Positions 46,369-55,770 of a stretch of DNA of 64,000 nucleotides are shown here, piece by piece (within the stretch, counting starts at the first letter, position 1; each line of letters starts with the position of its first letter). The stretch lies in NCBI RefSeq assembly GCF_000282515.1, contig NZ_AKJD01000043.1:118167-182166 (forward strand), given 5' to 3'. The translations under genes were made by a program, and so were the position numbers. The notes under the pieces were generated by a model that saw only the letters and a program-made list of their open reading frames with translations, ran no database searches and was not told the origin of the DNA. This DNA is from Pseudomonas sp. GM80 (GTDB taxonomy: Bacteria > Pseudomonadota > Gammaproteobacteria > Pseudomonadales > Pseudomonadaceae).

Positions 46369-48129
46369 TTAAGGTAACATTTGTACACCCATCGACCCTA
46401 GGAACGGGCTTGGTGGGTTGTTAAACCTATCCGTCTCACACACGTACATCAGAAATTTCTTCGCTCTCGTCACACCTACATAAAACTGACGTTTTTCTGC
46501 CTCGATGTCAGTCGCTTTAAAGTGAGGAAACGTCCCTTTCTTCATTCCGATTATCGCTACGGCCTCGTACTCCCGTCCCTTAGCGTAGTGAATCGTGGAT
46601 AGGTGTAATGCGTTGCTTGAATCAGCGAATATCCCCAAATCGTCGATAGTTAAAGCGCTCAGATCGGCGTTCTGCTTTTGCATGTCGGCCTTCATTTCCT
46701 GTACTGACGCATAAAGCATCTTTGCCTGCTGATCGCTTACAAACTCCGAATCTCGGAGTATTTCGCCGGTGCGAATCGACATTTGATCAAGCCATGCAAT
46801 TGCGCCATTTGATACCTGAGAAAGACGGTAAGCTTCCCGCAGCAATCTTATAAGTACCACTCGGCCGCCATGGGAAAATACATCTGTCCCGTATCCTGTG
46901 AGATCCTGCACCGTATGAAACAGTGCGCGCTCTAGCTGACGAGAGCCTTTACCGGAGGTGCTTGTCAACGCAAAACAGAGCTGTTCAGCAATGTGAGCGA
47001 AGAGCCGCGAACGTCGGTATGGCCTAGCTCCTGGTCCAACGATCGGGATATGCGCAGCCCTTAATAGGCGTCCAAGGTTATAGAGGGAGTTCCAGTCCTT
47101 CGCTAGTACAGTGCAGTCACCTATGGCGATTCCTGCCGCAGCAGCGCGCGGTAAAAACACTTTCGTTATTGCGTCGAAAACACTGCCGCCTCGAACCAAA
47201 TCAGGCATCAACGCGAAATCTTTATTAGGTCCTGATGCCACCATGGGTGGAAAACGAGGAAAAAGCTTCTCTGCGTGGGAAACGATGCGTTGGCTAGAGC
47301 GGAAATTCTCAGAAAGCGACAAGCGTGTCTCTGCCCCAATATGCTCCCCGAATGGCTGGACGAGTTCGGGACGGGCACCCGCAAACGCGAAGATTGATTG
47401 AGCAATATCCCCCACGCAGAAGAAAGACGAACGCCCAGAAGCATGGAGTAGTTTTAAAATTTCTATTTGCAGCGATGTCGTATCTTGGAATTCGTCAACT
47501 AAAAACCACTTGTATCGAGCGCCTAGAGATTTTGCAATCTGTGGTTTATCTCGTAGTAGCTGGTACGCCACATAGATAATACTGCCGAAATCCGTGTAAC
47601 CCAGCTCAGTACACCTCGCCCAAAAATGCGGTGCTGCCGCTTTTACGGTGCGATTCTCCGCAGCCATCCCTATCAGCTGGCCGTCTGCGTCGACTCCGAT
47701 ACTTTCAAAGGCGTCATAATCCTCGCGCGTAACGCCGGCACCCCCTGCCTGGGCAACTGCATAACGGCAAATCGATTCAAAATCTTCATTCTCGCGGGTT
47801 AAAATTTTCGCCGTGCCCTTGAATCCAGGCATCAACCAGCCGTATGGGCGAACAATTTCGTTTAGACAAAATGAATGGATCGTTGAAATACTGAAAAAAC
47901 GATCGTCGCCAGCCAACAACTGCTCTCGGGCCCTACGCTCGATTTCCTGAACGGCTGAGTTGGTATATGTGATGCAACACAACGCCCGTGGAGAGTCGCG
48001 AACGTCCTCCACCTCGGTGACCAGCTTTGCGATCAACGTTCTGGTCTTCCCGCTCCCAGGGCAAGCAGTCAGAAGAAGATTTCCAGGATGTTTGATGGCA
48101 GCGAATTGTTCTACTGTGAGGTGGCTCAT
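46369..48129 (-). CDS. gajB: UvrD/Rep-like helicase, GajB of a Gabija-like system
   Basis: A 586-residue superfamily 1 helicase. Walker A is ACPGSGKTRT; motif Ia ITYTNSAVQEI; motif II VDEFQDTT; motif III GDIAQSIFAFAG; motif IV LSENFRS; motif V STIHYAKGREYEAV; motif VI VGVTRAKKFL. It is somewhat longer than the usual GajB (~500). Its ATG overlaps the stop of the upstream nuclease gene by four bases. In Gabija, GajB binds the GajA complex and responds to phage DNA termini or nucleotide depletion. Confidence 0.85.
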   Translation of the reverse strand: MSHLTVEQFAAIKHPGNLLLTACPGSGKTRTLIAKLVTEVEDVRDSPRALCCITYTNSAVQEIERRAREQLLAGDDRFFSISTIHSFCLNEIVRPYGWLMPGFKGTAKILTRENEDFESICRYAVAQAGGAGVTREDYDAFESIGVDADGQLIGMAAENRTVKAAAPHFWARCTELGYTDFGSIIYVAYQLLRDKPQIAKSLGARYKWFLVDEFQDTTSLQIEILKLLHASGRSSFFCVGDIAQSIFAFAGARPELVQPFGEHIGAETRLSLSENFRSSQRIVSHAEKLFPRFPPMVASGPNKDFALMPDLVRGGSVFDAITKVFLPRAAAAGIAIGDCTVLAKDWNSLYNLGRLLRAAHIPIVGPGARPYRRSRLFAHIAEQLCFALTSTSGKGSRQLERALFHTVQDLTGYGTDVFSHGGRVVLIRLLREAYRLSQVSNGAIAWLDQMSIRTGEILRDSEFVSDQQAKMLYASVQEMKADMQKQNADLSALTIDDLGIFADSSNALHLSTIHYAKGREYEAVAIIGMKKGTFPHFKATDIEAEKRQFYVGVTRAKKFLMYVCETDRFNNPPSPFLGSMGVQMLP

Positions 48130-49910
48130 ATTTCACGTAACCATTCTACTGCTCGAATAACGTATGCAGGCAACTCACCAGCTAGGTGAGCATGGCGGGC
48201 AGCGGTCTGCGCAAATCTCGCCTTTCCAAATCTTTTCGCTGTTCGAAGGATTTGCGCTTTCAGTGCATCTGGAATCGGTCCACCAACCAGAATTTGGCCT
48301 TCGATCGCTCCCAAAGCCTGAGGTGCGCCAAGATCTCGAATCGTTTCGGCGAGCATCTCTAAATTTCCGGGAAGGGTGATCTCGCGTTCGAATGTGGTTG
48401 CGCCTGCAAAGGAATGGACGTAGGGACCATGTAGAGCAGAGAGGTGGATATTTATAACTGGGTCGTCTCCCGGGAATAGAAGCTCCGGCACTAAATCAGC
48501 ATCAGCGACAATTGCGCAACGCTTCGGGAGACCGCCGACTGAGAACAGCCGCGCGAAAGCGCCGAAATGCACTCCGTGAATGGCGACAAGCGTTATACCC
48601 TCACGTTCTAAATCTATCTTCAGCACTTGTTTGATGAGTGGTGGCAACAACAGCAACTCTGCGGCTCCTTCCACGAGCATAACGCGCCGGGCGAACAGTA
48701 AGTTTGATTTGGTTGAGTCGAGGTACCGTTCTAGATCGAGCTGATCGTATGGTGTCAGTGCCGGAATGGATCTGACAGTACCGACGTAAGGCGGCAATCC
48801 TGGCTTGTGCGTGAACATCACCAGTGAGGAGAGGGGCGCTTTTGAGGTCACTTGTGTGCTGTGTGTCGTCGCTATTACCTGAAAAGGCAACTCACGCAAG
48901 GCTTCAACCAAGGTTGCTTGCATTTGCGGATGGAGATGGGCTTCTGGCTCTTCAATGAGAATAAGCTCGCCAGACGACTTTCCTCCCGCTGCTCGTTTTC
49001 GGAAGTGTTCGATCAATATCGCTATGTAGAGGATGTTGTTCAGTCCAAGCCCGTTTCTGCGTGGCTCAAACTGAGAAAATGTACTGCTCGAAAGTAGAAC
49101 GATCAGATTACGGACGATCGCTTGGAACGTTGGAGAGGAAAGACCTAGGTCGACATCGAGGCTGAATGCAGGGCCTGTGATGCTTTTTAGGGAATTATCG
49201 ATAGCTTCAGCGACGGCTTGGATAGTTGGAGATGCTTCGATTTGAGCATTGGCTGCCATCACAGCGTTTATGAGTGCTTGTTGTTCCGCATCTGATATTC
49301 CGCATGATTCAATCAGACGAGTAAGCAAGGATCTTCGGTTCTGCTGTAATTCGGCTTCGACGTCTCGTAGTGCTGGTAAGAAGACCACGAGGTAAGACTG
49401 AAGGTATTGGAGACCCACAGGGGTTGCTCCGAAATCTGCGTTTTCGACATTCCAACTAATCGCTGTCAGGTCTACAGCCGAATTTCCTCCTCCAAACAGC
49501 TCCCAACCGAAATCTTCCAATGTGAGTGCGTTAGTCAGATGTCCAATGGAATGAAGCTCACGAAATTTTTTCTTGGGACGGAAACGGTAAAAAATTCTCG
49601 CCCGATCCGGCCCGATCTGCGTTCCGTGAAGAAGAGCCTCTTCGTTTTCATTCCCCTCGAATCCTGAGAACTCTATGCCTACAAAGACCTGGAAGGGGAA
49701 CGATTGGATGATTGAGGAATGGATATCATCTTTCAAGAGCGCCCTGTAACTGGAGGAAAGGCCTACGTCCAAACACAGCCGCAGAGCGTGAATGAATGCC
49801 GATTTTCCAGTGTTGTTCTCCCCGATTACTAGCGTTGTCGCATCGGTCAGCAACACATCGACACTTTGGAGAGAGCGGAGGTTTTGGATGACTACTCGAC
49901 TGATACGCAA
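48126..49910 (-). CDS. gajA: OLD-family ATPase-TOPRIM nuclease, GajA of a Gabija-like system
   Basis: 594 residues. The N-terminal ABC-type ATPase domain has Walker A GENNTGKS at ~30-37, the Walker B/D-loop LILIEEPEAHLHPQ, and IATTHSTQV. The C-terminal TOPRIM domain has LVEGAAE and IVADAD, the metal-binding Glu and Asp-x-Asp. GajA is a sequence-specific nicking DNase repressed by ATP and released when phage replication depletes nucleotides. The start is TTG 49910 with AAGGA ~8 bases upstream. Pairing with the overlapping helicase gene is the basis for the Gabija call. Confidence 0.87.
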   Translation of the reverse strand: MRISRVVIQNLRSLQSVDVLLTDATTLVIGENNTGKSAFIHALRLCLDVGLSSSYRALLKDDIHSSIIQSFPFQVFVGIEFSGFEGNENEEALLHGTQIGPDRARIFYRFRPKKKFRELHSIGHLTNALTLEDFGWELFGGGNSAVDLTAISWNVENADFGATPVGLQYLQSYLVVFLPALRDVEAELQQNRRSLLTRLIESCGISDAEQQALINAVMAANAQIEASPTIQAVAEAIDNSLKSITGPAFSLDVDLGLSSPTFQAIVRNLIVLLSSSTFSQFEPRRNGLGLNNILYIAILIEHFRKRAAGGKSSGELILIEEPEAHLHPQMQATLVEALRELPFQVIATTHSTQVTSKAPLSSLVMFTHKPGLPPYVGTVRSIPALTPYDQLDLERYLDSTKSNLLFARRVMLVEGAAELLLLPPLIKQVLKIDLEREGITLVAIHGVHFGAFARLFSVGGLPKRCAIVADADLVPELLFPGDDPVINIHLSALHGPYVHSFAGATTFEREITLPGNLEMLAETIRDLGAPQALGAIEGQILVGGPIPDALKAQILRTAKRFGKARFAQTAARHAHLAGELPAYVIRAVEWLREI

Positions 49911-50439
49911 GAGAGACGATCCTTGTTTGAGGTTAGGGGCTGAAAATCCTATTTTCGTAGCCTAGCTCAAACCTAAAGACATCACTCATTGACGCTTTCC
50001 TCGCCAAGGGCTGCTATCTACACATAGAAAGCGGGCGACATCTCGGAGGTAGCCAAAAACCTATTGGTCTGTTCATCGACAGATGTCAGGAGTGAAAGCA
50101 ACTCTGCCCACTCCCAATCAAGAGATTGAATGATGTTCTTATAGGTTTGAAACGTAACGCCCTATGATCTTGCTGGTCATCAATAATCTGAAGACGAGGA
50201 AAGGATATTTCCCATAGGTTACAGGCACCTAGAACGGGTGGGCGGCCTGTACTGGATTCTGACAATTTTCCAGGATATTGGTAACTCTAACAAAACGTTG
50301 AGGTCTTGCATGGCTGAAATCCAACTGTTCTATCAATGGGACAAACTATCGCATTTCAGGCGGCTAATCATCCATTGGTTTCTTGCGTAGGATTGTCTCC
50401 ATTCCGTCGCCACCGGCGATTCATTCCAGGAGATTCCAC
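49911..50439. other. Boundary between accessory and core regions
   Basis: About 530 bp with no gene. Composition changes here from the mixed accessory DNA to GC-rich core sequence. It holds the divergent promoters of the Gabija-like operon and azoR. A right-hand attachment site of the element may lie here; I could not identify a direct repeat by eye. Confidence 0.45.
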
Positions 50440-51051
50440 ATGAAACTGCTGCATATCGATTCGAGCATTCTGGGCGACAACTCGGCTTCCCGTCAGTTGA
50501 GCAGCGAAGTCGTCAAAGCCTGGCAAGTCGCCGAGCCAAGCGCTGTCGTGACTTACCGCGACCTGGCAGCCGACGCCATCAGCCACTTCTCGTCGACCAC
50601 TCTGGTGGCGGCCGGCACCACTGCCGAACTGCGCAACGCCGCGCAGCAGCACGAAGCCGAACTGAGTGCTTCGACCCTGGCCGAGTTCATCGCTGCCGAC
50701 GCCGTCGTCATCGCCGCACCGATGTACAACTTCACTGTGCCGACCCAACTCAAGGCGTGGATCGATCGCGTTGCCGTCGCCGGTCAAACCTTCCGTTACA
50801 CCGAAGCCGGCCCAGAAGGCCTGTGCGGCGGCAAAAAAGTGGTGATCGTGTCCACGGCTGGCGGCATCCACGCCGGTCAGGCCAGCGGCATCGCCCACGA
50901 AGAATACTTGAAGCTGGTTCTGGGCTTCCTCGGCATCACCGACATTGAAATCGTCCGTGCCGAAGGCCTAGCGTACGGCGACGAAGTCCGTAACAACGCC
51001 ATGACCGCTGCTCAGGCGAAGATCAGCGAGCAATTGTTCGCCGCCGCGTAA
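50440..51051 (+). CDS. azoR: FMN-dependent NADH:quinone oxidoreductase/azoreductase
   Basis: A 203-residue flavodoxin-like enzyme that reduces quinones and azo compounds with [24 protein letters not shown] is the FMN phosphate-binding N-terminus, [19 protein letters not shown] the FMN-contact motif, and STAGGIHAG a further cofactor loop. Length equals E. coli AzoR (201). ATG 50440 follows CAGGAG. Confidence 0.93.
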   Translation: MKLLHIDSSILGDNSASRQLSSEVVKAWQVAEPSAVVTYRDLAADAISHFSSTTLVAAGTTAELRNAAQQHEAELSASTLAEFIAADAVVIAAPMYNFTVPTQLKAWIDRVAVAGQTFRYTEAGPEGLCGGKKVVIVSTAGGIHAGQASGIAHEEYLKLVLGFLGITDIEIVRAEGLAYGDEVRNNAMTAAQAKISEQLFAAA

Positions 51052-51089
51052 GGCTTGCGTAAAGAACAGCTGAGGTTCAGGTAATACCC

Positions 51090-51137
51090 AAAAAACTCTG
51101 TATTCTGGTTCTGCAAGGGCCGAATACGGAGTTTTTT
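51090..51137. terminator. Bidirectional-looking terminator after azoR
   Basis: A stem of aaaaaactctgtattc and gaatacggagtttttt (one internal mismatch) around a 15-base loop, 38 bp beyond the azoR stop. Confidence 0.8.
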
Positions 51138-51287
51138 GTTTCTGACTGTTACATAATCTGGCCCGGGTTATGCAGTCAAACGATCAGCGTCTGAATGCAT
51201 TGTCGTACCGCAGCGCCGAATCCCCGGCGTTTCTGGCCCGCAACGCAATGGATCTTTCGATTGAGTAACAACAGGGTGGGGCATCCG

Positions 51288-52325
51288 ATGATGCGTCTTT
51301 GTGCAACGTTACTGATTTGCCTGATCGGCAGCCTGAATTCAGTGCAAGCTGCGCCGGGGCGACATCCTGTCTGGAGCGTCGGCTACCACGAGATGACGTT
51401 CCTCGATCCGCTGGACCTGCAGCCGATGCGGGCCATCGCGTTCTATCCCTCAAGCGATCGCGAGCACATGAGCCTGCTCGAAGGCTATTCCGTCGAGGCC
51501 GGCGAGGACACCAAGGTCGCGATCGGCCGCTTTCCGATGCTGATGCTCTCGCACGGCAACACCGGCACACCACTGGCCTTGCACGACCTCGCCACATCGC
51601 TGGCCCGCAAAGGCTTCGTCGTGGTCGCGGTGATTCATCCCGGTGACAATTCCAAGGATCACAGTCGGCTCGGCACCTTGAGCAATCTGTACGGGCGGCC
51701 GATCCAGATTTCCGAAGCCATCACCGCAACCCTTGGCGACCGCATGCTGGCGCCGTACGTCAACCCCGAACAGGTCGGCGTGATCGGTTATTCCGCGGGC
51801 GGCGAGACCGCGTTGATTCTGTCCGGCGCGCAGCCGGACCTGGATCGTCTGCGGCGTTATTGCCAGGAACGCCCGGATGACCGTGACGCCTGCAACACCC
51901 AGGGCGAACTCATCGTTGATCGCGACGATTTGCAACCGGTGGCCGATCCGCGCGTCCATGCGTTGCTGCTGATGGCGCCGCTGAGCCTGAAGTTCGGCCG
52001 CCACACCCTGGCCGACGTGCATGTGCCAGTGCTGCTCTACAGTGGCGATGGCGACAAACTCGTCGCGTTCGACAAAAACGCCGCTGCGCTGGCGCGCAAA
52101 CTGCCGACCGCGCCGGACTTCAAATTGCTGGCCGGGGCAGGGCACTTTGTGTTCATGGCGCCGTGCAATGAAGAGCAGATCCGCGCCATGCCGGCGCTGT
52201 GTACCGACGCTGACGGTGTCGACCGCGAAGACATCCACCGCAACCTCATCTCCGAGGCTGGACGCTTCTTCTCCCATGCGCTGGGCCAAGCGACACGCGC
52301 CGGCATGCAGACTGCCGATCAATAG
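51288..52325 (+). CDS. Secreted alpha/beta hydrolase
   Basis: 345 residues with a signal peptide (RLCATLLICLIGSLNSVQAA). The fold is that of dienelactone-hydrolase or PAF-acetylhydrolase-like enzymes: PMLMLSHGNTGTP (oxyanion loop), nucleophile Ser in IGYSAGGETA, Asp likely in LLYSGDGDKLV, His in AGAGHFVFM. Exported esterase or lipase-like activity is expected; the substrate is unknown. ATG 51288 is followed at once by a second ATG. Confidence 0.82.
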   Translation: MMRLCATLLICLIGSLNSVQAAPGRHPVWSVGYHEMTFLDPLDLQPMRAIAFYPSSDREHMSLLEGYSVEAGEDTKVAIGRFPMLMLSHGNTGTPLALHDLATSLARKGFVVVAVIHPGDNSKDHSRLGTLSNLYGRPIQISEAITATLGDRMLAPYVNPEQVGVIGYSAGGETALILSGAQPDLDRLRRYCQERPDDRDACNTQGELIVDRDDLQPVADPRVHALLLMAPLSLKFGRHTLADVHVPVLLYSGDGDKLVAFDKNAAALARKLPTAPDFKLLAGAGHFVFMAPCNEEQIRAMPALCTDADGVDREDIHRNLISEAGRFFSHALGQATRAGMQTADQ

Positions 52326-52326
52326 A

Positions 52327-52408
52327 TCAAAAGATCGCAGCCTTCGGCAGCTCCTACATGATCTGCGCTATGCCCATGTAGGAGCTGCCGAAGGCTGCGA
52401 TCTTTTGA
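52327..52408. repeat. REP/BIME palindrome
   Basis: Perfect 34-bp arms (52327-52360 and 52375-52408) around a 14-base spacer, with the Pseudomonas REP core gatcgcagcc...ggcagctcctac. It starts 2 bp after the hydrolase stop and may also end both convergent transcripts. Confidence 0.9.
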
Positions 52409-52417
52409 CTTTGCTTT

Positions 52418-53605
52418 TCAGTTCGTGGCCCGACGCATCAGCAGCAACGTCAGCCCCAGCCCGATCACTGACAACAAAGCCGCACTGAAGAAGATCCACG
52501 AATACCCCAGGTTCAGCGCCACCGCGCCCATCAGCGGCCCGGCAATCGCCAGCGCCAAATCGAAGAACACCGCATACGCTCCCAGTCCCGAGCCACGGCT
52601 GGAACTCGGCACCTGCTTGATCGCCTCGACCCCCAACGCCGGATACACCAGCGACAGGCCAAACCCGGCCATCCCCGCACCGATCAGGGCGAACGCCGTG
52701 GACGGCGCCAGCCACAGCATCACCAATCCGACCGTTTCGATGCTCATGCAGGCGATCGCCGAGCGGAAACCACCAAAGCGGCTGATCGCGGAAATGAACA
52801 GCAGTCGCGACAGGATGAAGCACACGCCAAACACGGTCAGGCAGTAAGCCGCACCGCTCCAGCCGCGGTTGAGGTAATAGAGGGTGATGAAGGTGGTCAG
52901 CGTGCCGTAACCGATCGAGGCCAGGGTCAGACTGGCGCCAAACGGTGCGATCCTGCCGAACACTGCCCAAAACGGCAGCCGTTCGCCGCGAATCACCGGC
53001 ACCGACGGTTTGTTGCGAATCAGCAGCAGCGCGCCCGCCGCCAGTACCGACAGCGCAATACCGAGGCTGGTGAAACCGTAGTCGGCCACCATCACCACAC
53101 CCAGCGGTGCGCCGATGGCAATCGCCCCGTAAGAGGCGATGCCGTTCCAGCCAATCGACTTCGCAGTGTGTTCGACACCAACCTGGCCCATGCACCAACT
53201 GATCGTGCCGACCCCGATCAAGCCTTGGGCGATACCGAGCAACAAGCGTCCGGCAATCAATATCAGCAAGCTGGTCAGCGGCAAGCTTTGCAGCAACGTC
53301 GATACCAGCGTCAGCGCGCCACTGAGCACAATGCCCCATAAGCCATAAATGATCGCCCGTTTGGTGCCAATGGTGTCCGACATGCGCCCGGCCATCGGCC
53401 GACTGAGCAGGGTGGCGAGGTACTGCGAGCCGATCACCAGCCCGGCGATGATCGCGCTGAAGCCCAATTGCTCGTGCACATAACCCGGCAACACCGCGAT
53501 CGGTAAACCGATGCAGAGGAAGGCAATAAAGGTGTAGAAAACGATGGAGACGATCTGCAGGGTGATCGCCATGGAGCTTTGCGGTGGCAGTTGCTGCGCA
53601 GACAT
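52418..53605 (-). CDS. MFS transporter, YhhS (UPF0226) type
   Basis: 395 residues, twelve membrane helices. LQIVSIVFYTFIAFLCIGLPIAVLPGYVH (helix 1) and the loop LSRPMAGRMSDTIGTKRAI are characteristic, as is LVYPALGVEAIKQV. It resembles E. coli YhhS along most of its length. Substrates of this family are not settled; export of small metabolites or drugs is likely. ATG 53605 is chosen, since the longer frame runs through a REP element. REP palindromes lie on both sides. Confidence 0.85.
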   Translation of the reverse strand: MSAQQLPPQSSMAITLQIVSIVFYTFIAFLCIGLPIAVLPGYVHEQLGFSAIIAGLVIGSQYLATLLSRPMAGRMSDTIGTKRAIIYGLWGIVLSGALTLVSTLLQSLPLTSLLILIAGRLLLGIAQGLIGVGTISWCMGQVGVEHTAKSIGWNGIASYGAIAIGAPLGVVMVADYGFTSLGIALSVLAAGALLLIRNKPSVPVIRGERLPFWAVFGRIAPFGASLTLASIGYGTLTTFITLYYLNRGWSGAAYCLTVFGVCFILSRLLFISAISRFGGFRSAIACMSIETVGLVMLWLAPSTAFALIGAGMAGFGLSLVYPALGVEAIKQVPSSSRGSGLGAYAVFFDLALAIAGPLMGAVALNLGYSWIFFSAALLSVIGLGLTLLLMRRATN

Positions 53606-53680
53606 GAGGACTCGTTCGCGGGCGGCGGTGGGAGAGTTCGCATCATGGCTTGGGTGTTGGATAAAAGAAAGCAGGCTAAC

Positions 53681-53758
53681 GATCAAAAGATCGCAGCCTT
53701 CGGCAGCTCCGACAGTAGGCCCCATGTAGGAGCTGCCGAAGGCTGCGATCTGTTGATC
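53681..53758. repeat. REP/BIME palindrome
   Basis: 30-base arms (53681-53710 and 53729-53758) with one mismatch; the same core as the element at 52327. It lies between the MFS start and the ybiT terminator. Confidence 0.88.
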
Positions 53759-53766
53759 TTCAAAAC

Positions 53767-53797
53767 CAAAAAGCCCCGTCACATGGACAGGGCTTTT
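53767..53797 (-). terminator. Terminator of ybiT
   Basis: On the - strand aagccctgtc pairs with gacggggctt around a 5-base loop and is followed by a T-run. It sits 18 bp after the ybiT stop. Confidence 0.85.
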
Positions 53798-53814
53798 CAG
53801 ATTGCAGCAGCGTT

Positions 53815-55401
53815 TTAGAACACGACGCCCTGGCTACGCAGGTAGTCATCGTAGGTGCCGCTGAAGTCAGTCACGCCATCCGGGCTCAGCTCGATGATGC
53901 GCGTGGCCAGGGACGATACGAACTCACGGTCGTGGCTGACGAAGATCAGCGTGCCCGGGTAGTTTTCCAGCGCCAGGTTCAGCGCCTCGATCGATTCCAT
54001 GTCCAAGTGGTTGGTCGGTTCGTCCATGATCAGCACGTTCGGCTTTTGCAGGATCAGCTTGCCGAACAGCATGCGACCTTGCTCACCACCGGAAATCACT
54101 TTGACCGACTTGAGGATCTCGTCGTTGGAGAACAGCATGCGGCCCAAAGTGCCGCGAATCATCTGCTCGCCCTGGGTCCACTGACCCATCCAGTCGAACA
54201 GGGTGACATCGTCTTCGAAGTCGTGCGCGTGATCCTGAGCGTAGTAGCCCAGTTCGGCGGCGTCGGTCCACTTGACGCTACCGGCATCCGGGGTCAGTTC
54301 GTTGACCAGGGTGCGCAGCAGGGTGGTCTTGCCGATACCGTTCGGGCCGATGATCGCTACGCGCTCGCCGGCTTCAACCTGGAAGCTGAAATCCTTGAAC
54401 AACGGCTTGCCGTCGAAACCTTTGGCCATCTTTTCAACCATGACAGCCTGACGGTGCAGCTTCTTGTTCTGATCGAAGCGGATGAACGGGCTGACGCGGC
54501 TCGAAGGCTTGACCTCGGCCAACTGAATCTTGTCGATCGCCTTGGCACGCGAAGTGGCCTGCTTGGCTTTCGAGGCGTTGGCCGAGAAGCGGCTGACGAA
54601 CGATTGCAGTTCGGAAATCTGCGCCTTCTTCTTGGCGTTATCCGACAGCAGTTGCTCGCGGGACTGGGTCGCCACGGTCATGTACTCGTCGTAGTTGCCC
54701 GGGAACAGGCGCAGCTCGCCGTAATCCAGGTCAGCCATGTGCGTGCACACGCTGTTCAGGAAGTGACGGTCGTGAGAGATGATGATCATCAGGCTGTTAC
54801 GCTGGGTCAGGATGTTTTCCAGCCAGCGAATGGTGTTGATGTCCAGGTGGTTGGTCGGTTCGTCGAGCAACAGCACTTCCGGATCGGAAAACAGTGCCTG
54901 CGCCAGCAACACGCGCAGTTTCCAGCCTGGCGAGACTTCGCTCATCGGGCCAAAGTGTTGCTCGATGCCGATACCCAGGCCCAGCAACAGTTCACCGGCA
55001 CGCGACTCGGCGGTGTAGCCGTCCATCTCGGCGAATTCGGTTTCCAACTCGGCCACGGCCATGCCGTCTTCTTCAGACATTTCCGGCAGCGAGTAGATGC
55101 GATCGCGCTCGGCCTTGACCTTCCACAGCTCTTCGTGGCCCATGATCACGGTATCGATCACGGTGAATTCTTCGTAGGCGAACTGATCCTGGCGCAATTT
55201 ACCCAGACGCACGTTCGGCTCGAGCATGACCTGGCCGGCGGAAGGATCGAGGTCGCCACCGAGGATTTTCATGAAGGTCGACTTGCCGCAACCGTTGGCG
55301 CCGATCAGGCCATAGCGGTTACCCGCGCCGAATTTGACCGAAACGTTTTCGAAGAGCGGCTTGGCGCCGAACTGCATCGTGATGTTAGCTGTAGAGATCA
55401 A
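53815..55401 (-). CDS. ybiT: ABC-F family ATPase YbiT
   Basis: 528 residues with two ABC domains and no membrane part: Walker A GANGCGKS and GPNGIGKT, signatures SPGWKLRV and SGGEQGRM, Walker [12 protein letters not shown] and [11 protein letters not shown]. The linker between the domains is [18 protein letters not shown]. It matches E. coli YbiT (530 residues) throughout. ABC-F proteins bind the ribosomal E site and modulate translation. The start is TTG 55401 with AGGA 7 bases upstream; the frame extends 32 codons further but that part is not conserved. Confidence 0.92.
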   Translation of the reverse strand: MISTANITMQFGAKPLFENVSVKFGAGNRYGLIGANGCGKSTFMKILGGDLDPSAGQVMLEPNVRLGKLRQDQFAYEEFTVIDTVIMGHEELWKVKAERDRIYSLPEMSEEDGMAVAELETEFAEMDGYTAESRAGELLLGLGIGIEQHFGPMSEVSPGWKLRVLLAQALFSDPEVLLLDEPTNHLDINTIRWLENILTQRNSLMIIISHDRHFLNSVCTHMADLDYGELRLFPGNYDEYMTVATQSREQLLSDNAKKKAQISELQSFVSRFSANASKAKQATSRAKAIDKIQLAEVKPSSRVSPFIRFDQNKKLHRQAVMVEKMAKGFDGKPLFKDFSFQVEAGERVAIIGPNGIGKTTLLRTLVNELTPDAGSVKWTDAAELGYYAQDHAHDFEDDVTLFDWMGQWTQGEQMIRGTLGRMLFSNDEILKSVKVISGGEQGRMLFGKLILQKPNVLIMDEPTNHLDMESIEALNLALENYPGTLIFVSHDREFVSSLATRIIELSPDGVTDFSGTYDDYLRSQGVVF

Positions 55402-55770
55402 GAGTTTTTCCTGCGAAGCATTCTGAGTAGCGAGGGTGCGGCTGGAGCGCTTGGCCCGAGTCAAAGTGCGCTGAAGCGGGGAGGTTCCCGTCATCAACCA
55501 AGGGGGGCGCGTAAAGTTTGGCGGCGATTGTACTGGTCTGGCTCTTTAAACGATAGGGCGAAGACGCCGCGGACGCCGATTGGCGCAAACACGGGACAGT
55601 TTTTCACAGATGAGGGTTCACTATCGGTTACAAAGTGTGGCTAAAATGCCATGCATATCACCCAGCGCCTTCAACCGCGTGGGCTCAAGGACGTGCCATT
55701 TGTATTCAGACCTCTGCATAAGACGCCAGGCCTTGGGCCATCAGGCGCGCAGTTTGCTCACTTCTGACGT

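Noticed and set aside
51450..52322. 290-residue open frame on the - strand
   Set aside because: Antisense to the secreted alpha/beta hydrolase, which has a signal peptide and a GYSAGG nucleophile motif.
52327..52408. Strong palindrome considered as an insertion-sequence end or CRISPR repeat
   Set aside because: The same core recurs at 53.7 and 56.7 kb and, in part, at the end of the window as intergenic REP elements, with no transposase or spacer structure.
53932..55644. 570-residue open frame on the + strand
   Set aside because: It is antisense to ybiT over almost its whole length and shows only low-complexity His/Gln/Val-rich sequence typical of shadow frames.
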